Shown here in pieces: positions 53,623 through 64,000 of a stretch of DNA of 64,000 bases. The DNA comes from Ruegeria sp. THAF57 (GTDB lineage Bacteria > Pseudomonadota > Alphaproteobacteria > Rhodobacterales > Rhodobacteraceae), in assembly GCF_903914075.1 (NCBI RefSeq), contig NZ_CAIWNQ010000003.1, forward strand, positions 248,001-312,000. Direction: 5' to 3'. Under the pieces are notes generated by a model. The model saw only the letters and a program-made list of their open reading frames with translations, searched no databases and was not told the origin of the DNA. Numbering within the stretch: the stretch's first letter is position 1; every line of letters begins with the position of its first letter. The position numbers and the translations under genes were made by a program.

Positions 53623-55512
53623 TTACTGGGCGTAGCCGATTGATTTCAGCGCGTCCGTGATCTCATCCAGAATGGCGGGGTCGTCGATCGTTGCGGGCAT
53701 CTTGTAATCCTTGCTGTCCGCGATCGACACCATCGTCCCGCGCAGGATCTTGCCCGAACGGGTCTTGGGCAGACGATCCACCACCACGGCTTGTTTGAAC
53801 GCCGCGACGGGGCCGATCTTTTCGCGGACCAGTTTGACCACGTCCTGCACAACCTGACTGTGATCCCGGTCGCAACCGGCATTCAGGCACAGGAAGCCCA
53901 CAGGCATCTGCCCTTTCAACTGATCGGTCACACCAATGACCGCACATTCAGCTACATCGGGGTGGGCGGCCAGAACCTCTTCCATCCCGCCGGTGGACAG
54001 GCGGTGACCAGCGACGTTGATCACGTCATCCGTGCGGGCCATGATGTAAAGGTATCCGTCCTCATCAATCATGCCCGCATCACCGGTTTCATAGTACCCG
54101 GGGAACTGGTTGAGGTATGAGCTTTTGAACCGTTCCTCTGCATTCCAAAGCGTTGGCAGAGTGCCAGGGGGCAGGGGCAACTTGACCGCGATTGCGCCAA
54201 GCTCACCGGGTTTCATCGGGTGGCCGCCTTCATCCAGAATCTGAACGTCGTAGCCCGGCATGGGCTTTGCTGGAGATCCCAGCTTGATCGCCAGTTCCTC
54301 GATGCCCAGAGGGTTGCCAGCGATGGTCCACCCCGTTTCGGTTTGCCACCAGTGGTCGATGACCGAGACTTTCAAAGCCTCCTGAGCCCATTCGATTGTG
54401 TCAGGGTCCGCACGTTCACCTGCAAGGAACAAAGCGCGCAGGCTGGAGAGGTCGTATTTCGAAATCTGCTCTCCCTTTGGGTCCTCGCGCTTGACTGCTC
54501 GGATGGCGGTCGGGGCGGTGAAGAAGCTTTTGACCTTGTGTTCAGCTATCACGCGCCAGAATGTGCCTGCATCCGGGGTGCCAACCGGCTTGCCTTCGAA
54601 GACGATGGTGGTGTTCCCGTGGATCAGCGGCGCGTAGCAGATATAGGAATGCCCCACGACCCAACCGACGTCAGAAGCTGCCCAGAACACATCGCCGGGA
54701 TCGACGTCATAAATGTTCTTCATCGTCCAGTTCAGCGCGACCAGATGGCCGGCCGTCGGGCGTACGACGCCTTTGGGGGATCCGGTGGTGCCTGACGTGT
54801 ACAGAATATATGCGGGATCATTGCCGTCTACTGGAACGCATTCCGCGGGTTCAACGCCGTATTGAAATCCGTGCCAGTTGAAATCGCGCCCTTCAATCAG
54901 TTGCGCGACTTCCTGTTCGCGTTGAAAAATAACGCAAAAGTCAGGTTTGTGGCTGGCCAGATCAATGGCGCCGTCCAGAAGGGGTTTGTAATGCACGACG
55001 CGCCCTGGCTCCATCCCGCATGAGGCTGCGATGATGGCCTTGGGCTTGGCGTCGTCGATCCGTACTGCCAGTTCGTTACTTGCAAACCCGCCGAAAACCA
55101 CGGAATGCACGGCACCCAGACGGGCGCAGGCCAGCATTGCCTCAAGCGCCTCGGGAATCATCGGCATATAGATGATAACCCGGTCGCCCTTTTCGATTCC
55201 CTTGGCGCGCAAAGCCCCCGCAAGGTTTGCCACGCGATTGCGGAGTTCGACATAGGAAATCTCACGCTTGGTGTGGGTGATTGGGCTGTCGTAGATGATC
55301 GCGGTCTGCTCGCCCCGGCCATTTTCGACATGCCGGTCCACCGCATTCCAGCAGGTATTTACTTTGGCATCGGAAAACCACTCATAAAGAGGCGCCTTGT
55401 CGTCAAACAGAGCTTTGGTCGGTGGCTGGACCCAGTCTATCCCTTTGGCGGCTTCCATCCAGAATGCCTCTGGGTCGGATTTCCAGCTATCGTAAACGTC
55501 CTGATATGCCAC
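53623..55512 (-). CDS. prpE: Propionyl-CoA synthetase
   Basis: A 629-residue acyl-CoA synthetase: propionate + ATP + CoA to propionyl-CoA. It opens MAYQDVYDSWKSDPEAFWME, the typical PrpE/Acs start, and has the AMP-binding loop AYILYTSGTTGSPKGVVRP, DHWWQTETGWTI, YYETGDAGMIDEDGYLY and the acetylation-site lysine in PKTRSGKILRGTM. The text IPEALEAMLACARLGAVHSV and length favour PrpE over Acs. A dense set of TTTGCAAA-type elements lies 90-210 bases upstream. Confidence 0.93.
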   Translation of the reverse strand: MAYQDVYDSWKSDPEAFWMEAAKGIDWVQPPTKALFDDKAPLYEWFSDAKVNTCWNAVDRHVENGRGEQTAIIYDSPITHTKREISYVELRNRVANLAGALRAKGIEKGDRVIIYMPMIPEALEAMLACARLGAVHSVVFGGFASNELAVRIDDAKPKAIIAASCGMEPGRVVHYKPLLDGAIDLASHKPDFCVIFQREQEVAQLIEGRDFNWHGFQYGVEPAECVPVDGNDPAYILYTSGTTGSPKGVVRPTAGHLVALNWTMKNIYDVDPGDVFWAASDVGWVVGHSYICYAPLIHGNTTIVFEGKPVGTPDAGTFWRVIAEHKVKSFFTAPTAIRAVKREDPKGEQISKYDLSSLRALFLAGERADPDTIEWAQEALKVSVIDHWWQTETGWTIAGNPLGIEELAIKLGSPAKPMPGYDVQILDEGGHPMKPGELGAIAVKLPLPPGTLPTLWNAEERFKSSYLNQFPGYYETGDAGMIDEDGYLYIMARTDDVINVAGHRLSTGGMEEVLAAHPDVAECAVIGVTDQLKGQMPVGFLCLNAGCDRDHSQVVQDVVKLVREKIGPVAAFKQAVVVDRLPKTRSGKILRGTMVSIADSKDYKMPATIDDPAILDEITDALKSIGYAQ

Positions 55513-55601
55513 GGTGGTTTCCTCCGAAAATTCCCTGTGCTGTTGTTAGGGGCGCAGCGGGCGACACACAAGCAACCGCTGTGACGGGGCGTCACTTTAC
55601 C

Positions 55602-55721
55602 GCAAAACATTTGCAGATGAGCGCCATTTAAGTTGCAAATTTTTGCAAATTGGCCGTATTCAGCGGGCTTGCGGGCGGATACATGTCGCATTTGCAAATC
55701 TGCAAACTATTGCGTGCAAAT
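55602..55721. promoter_or_regulatory. Cluster of TTTGCAAA-like sites upstream of prpE
   Basis: In 120 bases there are: GCAAAACATTTGC (inverted, 55602-55614), GTTGCAAA (55632-55639), TTTGCAAA (55642-55649), TTTGCAAA (55691-55698), TCTGCAAA (55699-55706) and CGTGCAAA (55713-55720). TTTGCAAA is the known element bound by ScfR-family regulators such as PccR and RamB. The cluster lies between maeB and prpE, in the promoter region of prpE. The likely binder is the ScfR-type protein encoded at 2682-3977 or a paralogue. Confidence 0.7.
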
Positions 55722-55767
55722 AGCGGCAGAATCAGGCCGGGCATCTGAAAGGATGCCCGGCGCTATC

Positions 55768-58041
<2,274 letters not shown>

Positions 58042-58228
58042 CGGCGATTCATCTCCCTTCCGAAATTTAGTTGAGGGTTAAACTATTTTTTTCGGAATGG
58101 CTACGCTACGTCAATCTGCAACAATGATGTAACCATGTTGAGAGCGCTTGGTTGAAATCTGTCATAAAGTGTTTAATTTCCCGCCACTGCGAAATCATCG
58201 CGAACCTATGGGGCACTGAAGGTCATTC

Positions 58229-58927
58229 ATGAGCTATAAAGACGAATTTCAGGCGGAAAGTGTTTTTCCGTCAGAAAAGATGCTCTTCGGTGCCAAGCGA
58301 ATTGCGTTTTGGGGTGCGATCGCTTTGGGCGCAGTTATTTTGCTCGTTGGTATTATATGGCCCGTGCAGACATCTACCCTGAATCAGGAAGGCGGTTTGA
58401 TCGAGACCGTTTCCGCGATGGGGCTTTTTGCTGCTGGATTGGCCGCGTTTTACCGTTTCCCGGGCCTAAATCGCATGTATATCGGTCTTGTCTGCCTACT
58501 TTTGGCGGAACGAGAGCTTGAGTCCGACATCTACCCCGTTGGCAGTTTGCCGTTCGAGATTTTGAACGGGCTGGATGCCGTTCTTGATATCACGGCCGTT
58601 CGCGTGGTTTTGGGGCTGATTGTTCTATTCGGTTTGATCTGGCACGGCATTCCGAACGGGTGGCGCGCGCTGCGCGGTCGGGCATCGTTTATGGTGATGT
58701 TTGTTGTGGCGGGGCTCTTTGCGGTTTTGGCGCAAGGGCTGGAAGAAGTGTCGTACATGTTCCGGCACGATTTTTCTGGTGTCATGATGGTGCGATTCTT
58801 TGTGTTGGAAGAAACGCTTGAGATGTTCTTTTCGATTGGCATTCTGGCCGCTGTTCTGATCGGATGGCCCAAAGCCGAAATCGAAGAGACCTTAAATGAC
58901 CGAGAACCCCAACCAGATCCACGCTGA
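58229..58927 (+). CDS. Hypothetical membrane protein (232 aa)
   Basis: Unrecognised inner-membrane protein with about six helices: FWGAIALGAVILLVGIIWPV, LIETVSAMGLFAAGLAAFYR, VRVVLGLIVLFGLIWHGIP, FMVMFVVAGLFAVLAQGLEE, FFVLEETLEMFFSIGILAAV. Charged residues (ERELES, EETLE) sit within or beside the helices, which is unusual and may be functional. GAAGG precedes the ATG. It overlaps the VOC/cupin gene by 32 bases, so they are coexpressed. Confidence 0.82.
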   Translation: MSYKDEFQAESVFPSEKMLFGAKRIAFWGAIALGAVILLVGIIWPVQTSTLNQEGGLIETVSAMGLFAAGLAAFYRFPGLNRMYIGLVCLLLAERELESDIYPVGSLPFEILNGLDAVLDITAVRVVLGLIVLFGLIWHGIPNGWRALRGRASFMVMFVVAGLFAVLAQGLEEVSYMFRHDFSGVMMVRFFVLEETLEMFFSIGILAAVLIGWPKAEIEETLNDREPQPDPR

Positions 58928-59993
58928 GATTCGCCTGCCGACGCAGGAATTGCGCGACGACATCCCCTTTTTTACCAAGGTTCTAGGGATGCGGATGGAC
59001 ATGATTTATCCTGCTGACGATCCACGTGCCGCAGTTTTCTCGGGTCATGGGTTGCGACTTCGGATTGAAAAAGATGCACCGGAAAGTCCCGGCACTCTGC
59101 GTATTCTGACGGATGATCCTGACGGATTTGCGGATGGTCAGCGCGCTTTGATCGCCCCGAACGGTACGCGGATTGAGATTGATGAACTCAACCCTCCGAT
59201 GGTGATGCCGGATACGGTTCATTCGTTTGTGGTGCGGCGGCTCAAGGATCAGGCGCCGTGGATTATCGGACGTGCCGGGATGCATTACCGCGATCTGGTA
59301 CCCGACCGTTTGGGCGGGTCGATCATCGCCAGCCATATCCGGATACCGGATGGTGGGCCGGTGCCGGACATGGTGCATTTCCACAAGGTAGGGTTTCAGT
59401 TGATCTTCTGCATCCACGGCTGGGTGGACGTGGTTTACGAGGATCAGGGCGACAAGATGCGTCTGACGGCGGGCGATTGCTTTATCCAGCCGCCTGAAAT
59501 TCGTCATCGCGTGCTCGAAGCGTCGGACAATGTACAGGTCATCGAGATTGGTGTGCCAGCCGAGCATGTCACCGAGATTGATCATCACATGACCCTTCCC
59601 ACCCCGCACCTCCGTCCGGATCGGGAATGGCAGGGCCAGAAGTTCGTCTTTAACCAGGCCGAGGGTGCGGAGTGGGGGGCATTCCGGCTGCCGGGCTATG
59701 TTTGCCGGGACACAACGATTGCCGAAAACACCAAGGGTGTGGCCGGGGTGCAGGTGGTGCGCAAGGGCCAGGGCGAACCGGTTTGGGCAACGCACGATAC
59801 AGATATCCACTTTACATTTGTCATGAACGGCCAAGTGACCCTTGAGGGCGAAGGACGCGATCCATACCGGCTGGAGCAGGGGGATGCTTTTGTCATCCCG
59901 CCCGGAATGCGTACCCGATTGGCGGATCCGTCAGAGGACGTCGAACTGTTGGAGGTCACGCTGCCGGGTGTCTTCAACACGACACTGGACTAA
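58896..59993 (+). CDS. VOC-like plus double-cupin protein
   Basis: A 365-residue protein. Residues 1-95 resemble a vicinal-oxygen-chelate/glyoxalase half (EIRLPTQELRDDIPFFTKVL, RAAVFSGHGLRLRIE). Residues 130-240 are a cupin (MVHFHKVGFQLIFCIHGWVD with two His, DCFIQPPEIRHRVLEAS), and 260-365 a second cupin (THDTDIHFTFVMNGQVTLEG, GDAFVIPPGMRTRL). The second cupin keeps only some metal ligands. Substrate unknown; a dioxygenase or isomerase is plausible. The 32-base overlap with the membrane gene upstream ties the two together. Confidence 0.85.
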   Translation: MTENPNQIHAEIRLPTQELRDDIPFFTKVLGMRMDMIYPADDPRAAVFSGHGLRLRIEKDAPESPGTLRILTDDPDGFADGQRALIAPNGTRIEIDELNPPMVMPDTVHSFVVRRLKDQAPWIIGRAGMHYRDLVPDRLGGSIIASHIRIPDGGPVPDMVHFHKVGFQLIFCIHGWVDVVYEDQGDKMRLTAGDCFIQPPEIRHRVLEASDNVQVIEIGVPAEHVTEIDHHMTLPTPHLRPDREWQGQKFVFNQAEGAEWGAFRLPGYVCRDTTIAENTKGVAGVQVVRKGQGEPVWATHDTDIHFTFVMNGQVTLEGEGRDPYRLEQGDAFVIPPGMRTRLADPSEDVELLEVTLPGVFNTTLD

Positions 59994-60095
59994 GCGATTT
60001 GGTTCAGGAAATCTGCGCTTAGGGCTTCAATTCCCTGGGGGCTTTCCAGTAGTGTATTAGTTTCTGACCAGATGATCAAAAATTGGGGAATCGCC

Positions 60096-60488
60096 ATGAT
60101 GTTGAAAGACACAGCACTTTCGGTTCGGGAAAACGCATACGCGCCCTATTCCAAATTCAAGGTCGGTGCGGCGATCCGGTCGGCCTCGGGTCAGGTATAT
60201 GCCGGATGCAATGTCGAAAACGTGGCCTACCCCGAAGGCACCTGTGCCGAAGCCGGAGCGATCGCTGCCATGGTCGCCGCGGGCGAGAAGGACTTGACCG
60301 AAGTGTATGTTGTGGCCTCGTCCCCTCAGCCTGTGCCACCTTGCGGGGGGTGCAGGCAAAAGCTGGCGGAATTCGGCAAGCGCGACGTCAAGGTGACATT
60401 GGCCAGCGTGGACGGCGCGGAGTTGGTGACAACGATCGGTGACCTGTTGCCCGGCGCGTTCGACGCATCGCACATGGAGGATGTCTGA
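60096..60488 (+). CDS. cdd: Cytidine deaminase
   Basis: A 130-residue enzyme: cytidine/deoxycytidine to uridine/deoxyuridine. AYAPYSKFKVGAAIRSASG, GCNVENVAYPEGTCAEAGAI (zinc Cys and catalytic Glu) and QPVPPCGGCRQKLAEFG (zinc Cys pair) are complete. ATG 60096 follows GGGGAA; 60072 and 60099 are alternatives. First gene of the cdd-deoA-deoB-add nucleoside salvage operon, all tightly overlapping. Confidence 0.96.
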   Translation: MMLKDTALSVRENAYAPYSKFKVGAAIRSASGQVYAGCNVENVAYPEGTCAEAGAIAAMVAAGEKDLTEVYVVASSPQPVPPCGGCRQKLAEFGKRDVKVTLASVDGAELVTTIGDLLPGAFDASHMEDV

Positions 60489-60492
60489 CCGC

Positions 60493-61800
60493 ATGGATGC
60501 CCGCTCGATTATCGCAAAATTGCGCCGGTCCGAGGTTCCAACGGCCGCCGAACTGAACTGGTTTGCACAGGGTCTAGCGGATGGCGGGGTTAGTGACGCG
60601 CAGGCCGGGGCCTTCGCCATGGCCGTCTGCATGGGCGGTCTGGGTGCGCAGGGGCGGGCTGATCTGACGGTCGCAATGCGCGACAGCGGCGAGGTTCTGA
60701 CATGGGATGTCGACGGCCCGGTGATTGACAAACACTCGACCGGGGGGGTGGGCGACAGCGTTAGTCTGGTGCTGGCCCCGGCGCTGGCCGAGTTGGGCGC
60801 TTATGTTCCGATGATTTCGGGACGTGGGTTGGGCCATACCGGGGGAACGCTGGATAAGCTTGAAGCCATCCCAGGTGTTTCCACGCAGATCGGGCAGGAC
60901 CGACTGGCCCAGATCTTGCGTGATGAGGGGGCAGCCATTGTGGGTGCGACAGGCCAGATCGCCCCGGCAGACAAACGGCTTTATGCGATCCGTGATGTTA
61001 CCGCGACGGTGGAAAGCCTTGATCTGATCACAGCGTCGATCCTGTCCAAGAAATTGGCGGCCAGCCCGGATGCTCTGGTTTTGGACGTCAAGGTTGGCAG
61101 TGGAGCGTTCATGAAAACGCATGAAGACGCGCGCAATCTGGCCACAGCATTGACCGAGACAGCCAATGCCGCCGGGTGCCGGACGTCGGCCGTGATTACA
61201 GATATGAACCAGCCCTTGGCCCCGGCATTGGGCAATGCGCTGGAAATCTGTGAGGTCATGAAGGTTCTGGCCAGTGGGCAAAATGCACCTCTGGCCGAGA
61301 TTTCGGCAGAGCTGGGCGGTGTCTTGCTGGTTGATGCCGGGATGGTTGCAACACTGGATGAAGGGCGCGACAAGGTCTCTGAGGTTATCCGCAATGGCCG
61401 CGCTGCTGAACGGTTCGGGAGCATGATGGCTGCCGTTGGTGGCCCCTTGCACTTTGTCGAAAACTGGTCGCGCTACTTGCCCGAAGCCAGCGTTATTCTT
61501 GAGGTTCCGGCACCCTCCAGCGGATATGTCACCGCAATGGATGGTGAGGCGCTGGGCCTCGCCGTTGTTGCGCTGGGCGGTGGTCGACAGGTCGAGGATG
61601 ACGTTATCGACCCTGCTGTCGGTATTTCCGATATCGTGCGGCTTGGCGACAAGATTGACAAGGGCGCGCCACTGGCCGTGATCCACGCCGCACGTGAGGA
61701 TGCAGCGCGTCAAGCCGCGCAATCGGTCTTGCACGCAATTAGCCTTGGCCCTGAAAGCCCGACGCTTCAGGGTATCGTGCACGAAAGGATCACAGCATGA
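60493..61800 (+). CDS. deoA: Thymidine phosphorylase
   Basis: A 435-residue enzyme that splits thymidine or deoxyuridine with phosphate. MDARSIIAKLRRSEVPTAAE, VIDKHSTGGVGDSVSLVLAP and the family signature SGRGLGHTGGTLDKLEAIPG are present. Start at 60493, with GGAGG at 60476-60480 upstream; 60481 (MSDRMDAR) would overlap the cdd stop and is possible. Ends overlapping deoB by ATGA. Confidence 0.95.
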   Translation: MDARSIIAKLRRSEVPTAAELNWFAQGLADGGVSDAQAGAFAMAVCMGGLGAQGRADLTVAMRDSGEVLTWDVDGPVIDKHSTGGVGDSVSLVLAPALAELGAYVPMISGRGLGHTGGTLDKLEAIPGVSTQIGQDRLAQILRDEGAAIVGATGQIAPADKRLYAIRDVTATVESLDLITASILSKKLAASPDALVLDVKVGSGAFMKTHEDARNLATALTETANAAGCRTSAVITDMNQPLAPALGNALEICEVMKVLASGQNAPLAEISAELGGVLLVDAGMVATLDEGRDKVSEVIRNGRAAERFGSMMAAVGGPLHFVENWSRYLPEASVILEVPAPSSGYVTAMDGEALGLAVVALGGGRQVEDDVIDPAVGISDIVRLGDKIDKGAPLAVIHAAREDAARQAAQSVLHAISLGPESPTLQGIVHERITA

Positions 61801-63008
61801 GCCGTGCATTTCTGGTCGTCATGGATTCGGTTGGCATTGGCGGGGCACCGGACGCGGATCGGTTCTTTAACGGTGACGTGCCGGATACAGGGGCAAACAC
61901 GCTGACCCATATCGCGCAGGCTTGCGCCGAGGGCCGGGCAGAGGAGGGGCGGTCTGGGCCGCTGCGCATGCCGAATTTAGACGCTTTGGGGTTGGGGGCG
62001 GCCACCCGGCTGGCCTCAGGCGATGAAACGCCGGGATTGCATGCCGAACCAATCGGTCTTTGGGGCTGCGCGCGTGAACATTCGCGGGGCAAGGACACAC
62101 CGTCAGGGCATTGGGAATTGGCAGGTCTGCCCGTGCCGTGGGACTGGCACTATTTTCCTGACACGACCCCCAGCTTTCCCAGTGACCTAAGCCGTGCTGC
62201 CGCGCAAGTCGCTGGAACAGAAGAAATTTTGGGCGATTGCCATGCCTCTGGCACGGCGATTATCGCGGAATTGGGGGCCGAGCATATGCGAACCGGTTGG
62301 CCGATCTGCTATACGTCGGCAGACAGCGTTTTTCAGATCGCCGCCCATGAAGAGAGTTTTGGCCTTGAGCGTCTGTTGGACATGTGCCGGGCACTTGCCC
62401 CTCGGTTGCACGAAATGAAGGTTGGGCGTGTGATCGCCCGTCCTTTCGTCGGCTCACCGGACACGGGCTTTACGCGGACAACCAATCGTAAGGACTTTGC
62501 CATCCTGCCACCTGCACCGGTTCTGACGAATTGGGTGCAGGACGCCGGGCGGCGGGTTCATGCGGTGGGTAAGATCGGCGACATCTTCTCGATGCAGGGG
62601 ATTGATACGCTGCGCAAAGGCTCGGATGTAGAACTGATGGGGCACCTGTCCGATCTGGTGGACGAGGCCGAAGAGGGCAGCCTGACCTTCGCCAATTTCG
62701 TTGAGTTCGACAGCCTTTATGGTCACCGCCGGGATATCAGCGGCTATGCCCGTGCGTTGGAATGGTTTGACCAAGAAATCGGCGTCGTACTTTCGCGCCT
62801 GCGCCCCGGAGATATGATGCTGTTGACCGCGGATCACGGAAATGATCCAAGCTGGATCGGAACGGACCACACACGTGAACAAGTGCCGGTGCTGATCGCC
62901 GGACTAGGCGCGGGTGAAATCGGAGCCGTCAATTTCGCTGATATCGCCGCAAGCATTGCGGCCCATTTGAACATTCCGGCCCAAGGGCCGGGACGGAGTT
63001 TTCTATGA
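61797..63008 (+). CDS. deoB: Phosphopentomutase
   Basis: A 403-residue alkaline-phosphatase-superfamily enzyme interconverting (deoxy)ribose 1- and 5-phosphate. RAFLVVMDSVGIGGAPDADR at the N-terminus gives the metal Asp; GKDTPSGHWELAGLPVPWDW carries the phosphorylated Thr; MMLLTADHGNDPSWIGTDHT supplies further metal ligands. Length normal. Receives the pentose phosphate made by DeoA and other phosphorylases. Confidence 0.97.
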   Translation: MSRAFLVVMDSVGIGGAPDADRFFNGDVPDTGANTLTHIAQACAEGRAEEGRSGPLRMPNLDALGLGAATRLASGDETPGLHAEPIGLWGCAREHSRGKDTPSGHWELAGLPVPWDWHYFPDTTPSFPSDLSRAAAQVAGTEEILGDCHASGTAIIAELGAEHMRTGWPICYTSADSVFQIAAHEESFGLERLLDMCRALAPRLHEMKVGRVIARPFVGSPDTGFTRTTNRKDFAILPPAPVLTNWVQDAGRRVHAVGKIGDIFSMQGIDTLRKGSDVELMGHLSDLVDEAEEGSLTFANFVEFDSLYGHRRDISGYARALEWFDQEIGVVLSRLRPGDMMLLTADHGNDPSWIGTDHTREQVPVLIAGLGAGEIGAVNFADIAASIAAHLNIPAQGPGRSFL

Positions 63009-63991
63009 CCGTAGCAGACCTGCCAAAGATCGAACTGCATCTGCATCACGAAGGCGCGGCCCCGCCTGCCTTTATCCGCCAGTTGGCGCATGAAAAGCGT
63101 ATCGACCTGAGTGGAATTTTCAAGCCGGACGGCAGCTATGATTTCCGGGACTTCGCGCATTTCCTCAGCGTGTATGAGGCTGCCTGCGAAGTGCTGAAAT
63201 CGCCCGAGGATTTTCGGCGACTGACGCTTGCGATCTTGGAAGAAAGCGCGGCGAACGGGGTCGTCTATTCGGAAACATTTTTGAGCCCCGATTTCTGTGG
63301 TGGCGGTGACCTGCACGCCTGGCGCGACTATCTGAATGCCATTCAGGACGCGGCCGATGAAGCCGAACGGAAATACGATATCACCCTGCGCGGTGTCGTC
63401 ACCTGTGTGCGTCATTTCGGGGCGGAGCAGGCCAAAGTCAGCGCCCTTTGTGCTGCGGAAACTGCGGGGCACTGGATCACCGGGTTTGGAATGGGCGGCA
63501 ACGAATCCGTCGGCACCCAGGGAGATTACAAATGGGCCTTTGACTGCGCGCGCGAGGCCGGGCTGCGCCTGACCACACATGCGGGGGAATTTGGCGGCCC
63601 CGAAAGCGTCAGGGACGCCATCCGGGAGCTGGGCGTTGAGCGTGTCGGCCATGGGGTTCGCGCCTCCGAAGACCCGGATCTTGTACATGAACTGGTGGAC
63701 CGAGAGGTGACGCTTGAGGTCTGTCCCGGCTCGAACGTGGTTCTGGGGCTTTTCCCAGAGTTTGCGGCCCACCCGATAGCAAATCTGCGCGACGCTGGTG
63801 TCAAAGTCACGGTTTCAACCGACGATCCCCCGTTTTTCCATACCACAATGCGACGCGAATATGAGATGCTGGCCGAAGCTTTCGGCTGGACAGCCGACGA
63901 TTTTGCAGCCCTGAATGAAACGGCCCTGACTGCGGCTTTTTGCGATGAAGAGACCCGAGCGCGGGTCAAGAAAAGACTGGAGAGATCATGA
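63005..63991 (+). CDS. add: Adenosine deaminase
   Basis: A 328-residue zinc amidohydrolase: (deoxy)adenosine to (deoxy)inosine. LPKIELHLHHEGAAPPAFIR has the HxH metal motif (with HHEG where HLDG/HLEG is common), GLRLTTHAGEFGGPES the third His, VERVGHGVRAS the catalytic His and VTVSTDDPPFFHTTM the metal Asp. Overlaps deoB by ATGA and the next gene by ATGA. Confidence 0.95.
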   Translation: MTVADLPKIELHLHHEGAAPPAFIRQLAHEKRIDLSGIFKPDGSYDFRDFAHFLSVYEAACEVLKSPEDFRRLTLAILEESAANGVVYSETFLSPDFCGGGDLHAWRDYLNAIQDAADEAERKYDITLRGVVTCVRHFGAEQAKVSALCAAETAGHWITGFGMGGNESVGTQGDYKWAFDCAREAGLRLTTHAGEFGGPESVRDAIRELGVERVGHGVRASEDPDLVHELVDREVTLEVCPGSNVVLGLFPEFAAHPIANLRDAGVKVTVSTDDPPFFHTTMRREYEMLAEAFGWTADDFAALNETALTAAFCDEETRARVKKRLERS

Positions 63992-64000
63992 GCGAACACC
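63988..64000 (+). CDS. Start of the next salvage gene, cut by window
   Basis: ATG at 63988 overlaps the add stop (ATGA) after GGAGAG and begins M-S-E-H. Uracil phosphoribosyltransferase is a common next gene in such operons, but four residues cannot confirm it. Confidence 0.4.

Overview
The window looks like a chromosomal segment of a marine alphaproteobacterium of the Roseobacter group (Rhodobacteraceae). This is inferred from gene content and protein style, not from a database search: AcnB, a PrpE-type propionyl-CoA synthetase, a MaeB malic enzyme with a phosphotransacetylase tail, a ScfR/PccR-type regulator, TRAP transporters, DUF2312 and DUF3604 proteins, and a two-gene YeeE plus persulfide-dioxygenase operon. 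Most of the window has fairly high GC; the stretch around 20.4-24.9 kb is visibly more AT-rich.

Layout. 0-2.5 kb (minus): accBC of acetyl-CoA carboxylase and a PAS-LuxR regulator. 2.7-8.6 kb (plus): a short-chain fatty acyl regulator (ScfR), a three-gene signalling operon (lone receiver, small membrane protein, SSF-type transporter fused to a histidine kinase) and a FliM/SpoA-like protein. 8.6-10.8 kb (minus): a sulfide/persulfide operon (DUF442 protein, two half-size YeeE proteins, ETHE1-like dioxygenase). 11-13 kb: small proteins, including DUF2312, and an unknown 291-residue protein.

13.1-24.9 kb is a genomic island inserted at a tRNA-Thr(UGU) gene. The last 47 bp of the tRNA are repeated, with one mismatch, at 24861-24907. 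The island carries a frameshifted DNA methyltransferase, a DUF3604 protein, an ABC transmembrane protein without ATPase, an SDR/AraC pair, a low-GC surface-glycan set (sulfotransferase, FkbM methyltransferase, glycosyltransferase-like protein) and a broken LysR gene. No integrase is visible.

Beyond the island lie acnB (25.1-27.9 kb) and a catabolic cluster (28.0-35.9 kb): TRAP transporter, 3-hydroxyanthranilate dioxygenase-like protein, DHDPS-family lyase, aspartate dehydrogenase-like protein, LysR regulator and aldehyde dehydrogenase. Three matching GGTAT-N11-ATACC-type sites lie in front of its transcription units and tie it to the LysR protein. At 36-39 kb are a HlyD/small membrane protein pair, tRNA-Leu(UAA) and a CsgD/LuxR-like regulator. 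At 39.7-47.8 kb is a dedicated type I secretion locus: two unusual cysteine-free acidic proteins that share a motif, then the ABC exporter and the adaptor. This is the best candidate for an undescribed system.

48-64 kb is housekeeping: rhodanese, esterase, glyA, nadK, amidase, prpE (with a cluster of TTTGCAAA-like sites upstream, probably ScfR-family operators), maeB, a membrane protein plus VOC/cupin pair, and a nucleoside salvage operon cdd-deoA-deoB-add that runs off the right edge.
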